This document shows positions 62,581 to 64,000 of a stretch of 64,000 nt of DNA, piece by piece. Made by a program: the position numbers and the translations under genes. The notes under the pieces were generated by a model. That model was not told the origin of the DNA. It saw nothing but the letters and a program-made list of their open reading frames with translations, and did no database searches. The DNA comes from Pirellula sp. GTDB lineage: Bacteria > Planctomycetota > Planctomycetia > Pirellulales > PNKZ01. Position 1 is the first letter of the stretch, and every line of letters begins with the position of its first letter. The stretch lies in NCBI GenBank assembly GCA_013822735.1, contig PNKZ01000010.1, positions 62,001 through 126,000 on the forward strand, read 5' to 3'.

Positions 62581-64000
62581 TTATCGCTCTGCGGGCTTCT
62601 CCACATCAAACATGCGCGAGACCAACTCCTCGTTCGGCTTCGGAGTGAGGAGCGACACGGCAATTCCCACGATGCCGGAAACGGCGATGGCCCAAACAAT
62701 CGGCTCTAGCCCGAACAGAAAATACGGTCGAAACGCCGTAGTCGGACCGATTTCTTGGGCGTAGCCGGAGAAGCCGAGGCCGTAGAGCACGAGCACGACG
62801 AAGGCACCGGAACCCATTGCGGCCAGCACCCCTTCCTTCGTGGCGCGGCGCCAGTAGCAGGCCATGACGATCGGCGCGAACAGGGCTCCGGTTTGTCCGG
62901 ACGTGCAAAACACCACCAAGGCCTGCAGGTACTTCGGCGGATTGAGATTCGCCCCTAGCGCGACGAGGCCGACGCCGATCATCGCGATGTAGGTCATGCG
63001 GCGGATGTCATGTTCGTTGGCATGCGGATTGACGAACCGTTGGTAGACGTCGCGCACCAATCCGGACGATAGCACGACGAGGTAGCAGCTCACCGTCGCC
63101 ATCACGGCGCCAAACGGCGCCGCCAAGATCAGGCCGGAGATAAACGTGCCGCCGCGGATTCCACTGGTCATGTTGAGCGCCATTCGCGGAATCACGGTGT
63201 CGGGCTCGGATAAATCTGGCATCAGCGAACGGGCGCAGATGCAAACGACGATCAGCGGCAGGTAGATGAATAGGTTGTAGATCGAGAGCACGACGATGCT
63301 GCGCCGCAGCGTGGCCGTACTCTTGGTGGCCATCACGCGCAATACACTCGCCGGCGACGACACGCCTCCCCAGATCCAAACGACGAAGAAAGAACACGCC
63401 AAGCCGAGCGGCAGGAAGTCGCGTCCCATGCCCGGGCCGGTGACGAAGCCGACGCCGGAGAATTTTGCAGCAATCTCGGCGTGCGCGCGTTTCTTCTTTT
63501 CAGCGTCGGTAAGCGGTTCGCCTCCGGATTGGATGCGCTCTTCGTAACGCGCGAAGTCGGCTTTAGCCTTAATCGCAACTTGGTCGAGTTTCGCGGCGGC
63601 GTCTTTACTGGCCTTCTCCAAGCCGCCCGCCGCTTGGAGCGAGAGCACGAGCAAGATCATCACGCCGATCGCCATCAGCACGCTTTGGAACAGGTCGGTC
63701 CACACGCTGGCCAAGAAGCCGCCGAAGAGCGTATAGCCGACGACGACGACGGCGAAGATCGTCAGGCCGATGTAATACTGCCGATCGAGCGCGATGCCGG
63801 CGTCTTCGGCGAGCGTCATCGTCGACTCGGCGGCTCCCGGCCAAGCGAGGCTCATGACAATCGCGCCCGCCTTGAATTGGGCGATCAGCATGAACGTGAG
63901 GAAAAACAGAATCATCAAGCTGCAGATGAGCCCGACGGTGGGGCTGTCGAACCGGCCGCGAAAAAGATCAGGCACGGTGACCGCACCGGTGCGGCGCGAG
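62581..64000 (-). CDS. Sodium:solute symporter (5' end beyond window)
   Basis: The visible part (about 473 codons) belongs to the sodium:solute symporter (SSS) family. The N-terminus lies outside the right edge; in-frame sequence continues upstream of the internal ATG at 63975 as RRTGAVTVPDLFRGRFDS. About ten hydrophobic segments are visible, with GYTLFGGFLASVWTDLFQSV as the family signature. An insertion of about 70 charged residues (KASKDAAAKLDQVAIKAKAD onwards) lies in a loop, so the loop is longer than usual. Closest general match is pantothenate/proline-type transporters. Substrate unknown. Confidence 0.88.
   Translation of the reverse strand, partial: SRRTGAVTVPDLFRGRFDSPTVGLICSLMILFFLTFMLIAQFKAGAIVMSLAWPGAAESTMTLAEDAGIALDRQYYIGLTIFAVVVVGYTLFGGFLASVWTDLFQSVLMAIGVMILLVLSLQAAGGLEKASKDAAAKLDQVAIKAKADFARYEERIQSGGEPLTDAEKKKRAHAEIAAKFSGVGFVTGPGMGRDFLPLGLACSFFVVWIWGGVSSPASVLRVMATKSTATLRRSIVVLSIYNLFIYLPLIVVCICARSLMPDLSEPDTVIPRMALNMTSGIRGGTFISGLILAAPFGAVMATVSCYLVVLSSGLVRDVYQRFVNPHANEHDIRRMTYIAMIGVGLVALGANLNPPKYLQALVVFCTSGQTGALFAPIVMACYWRRATKEGVLAAMGSGAFVVLVLYGLGFSGYAQEIGPTTAFRPYFLFGLEPIVWAIAVSGIVGIAVSLLTPKPNEELVSRMFDVEKPAER

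Overview
The window looks like chromosomal DNA of a planctomycete, probably of the Pirellulales type. This is inferred from gene content: a tetrahydromethanopterin-linked C1 gene (mch) in a bacterium, an OleC/OleD pair, a DUF1207 outer-surface protein, several PQQ-propeller/FG-GAP secreted proteins, a very large PKS-NRPS, high G+C, and intergenic spaces filled with palindromic repeats. No rRNA, tRNA, CRISPR array or insertion sequence was recognised.

Left part (1-22.9 kb, all minus strand) is a lipid/polyketide biosynthetic region. Transcription runs right to left. It starts with one giant gene of about 5.1 thousand codons whose domains read FAAL, CFA/mycolic-type methyltransferase, ACP, KS, AT, DH, pseudo-KR, ER, KR, ACP, C, A, PCP, thioester reductase, and a second reductase-like domain related to cyanobacterial acyl-ACP reductase. 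Directly behind it, with overlapping or near-touching ends, come mch (methenyl-H4MPT cyclohydrolase), a RimK-like ATP-grasp ligase, an OleC-type beta-lactone synthetase and an OleD-type reductase. After a 200 bp gap follows a second set: stand-alone ketosynthase, acyl carrier protein and a CrtI/CrtISO-like FAD oxidoreductase that runs off the left edge.

Middle part (23.5-38.5 kb) holds secreted PQQ-propeller and FG-GAP proteins, AroH chorismate mutase, an MBL-fold hydrolase, a DUF1207 protein, two divergent response regulators (NtrC-like and NarL-like), XerC/D recombinase, small hypothetical proteins, a lipoprotein, BshB1 (bacillithiol) deacetylase and an unusual membrane-tethered M32 carboxypeptidase fusion.

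Next (38.7-49 kb) lie a small helix-turn-helix protein, the arginine genes argB-argD-argF with rph behind them, and the translation/secretion operon ffh-rpsP-trmD-rplS-yraN on the minus strand.

Right part (49-64 kb) holds a low-complexity PDZ protein, a TGS-type GTPase split by a frameshift at an A6 tract, a DedA protein, bestrophin plus ApbE, a cytochrome c'-like protein, xylulokinase, a cupin, a two-gene amino-acid ABC importer with a fused binding protein-permease, and a truncated sodium:solute symporter. Intergenic spaces contain several dispersed palindromic elements; one 80 bp family has two copies with compensatory stem changes.
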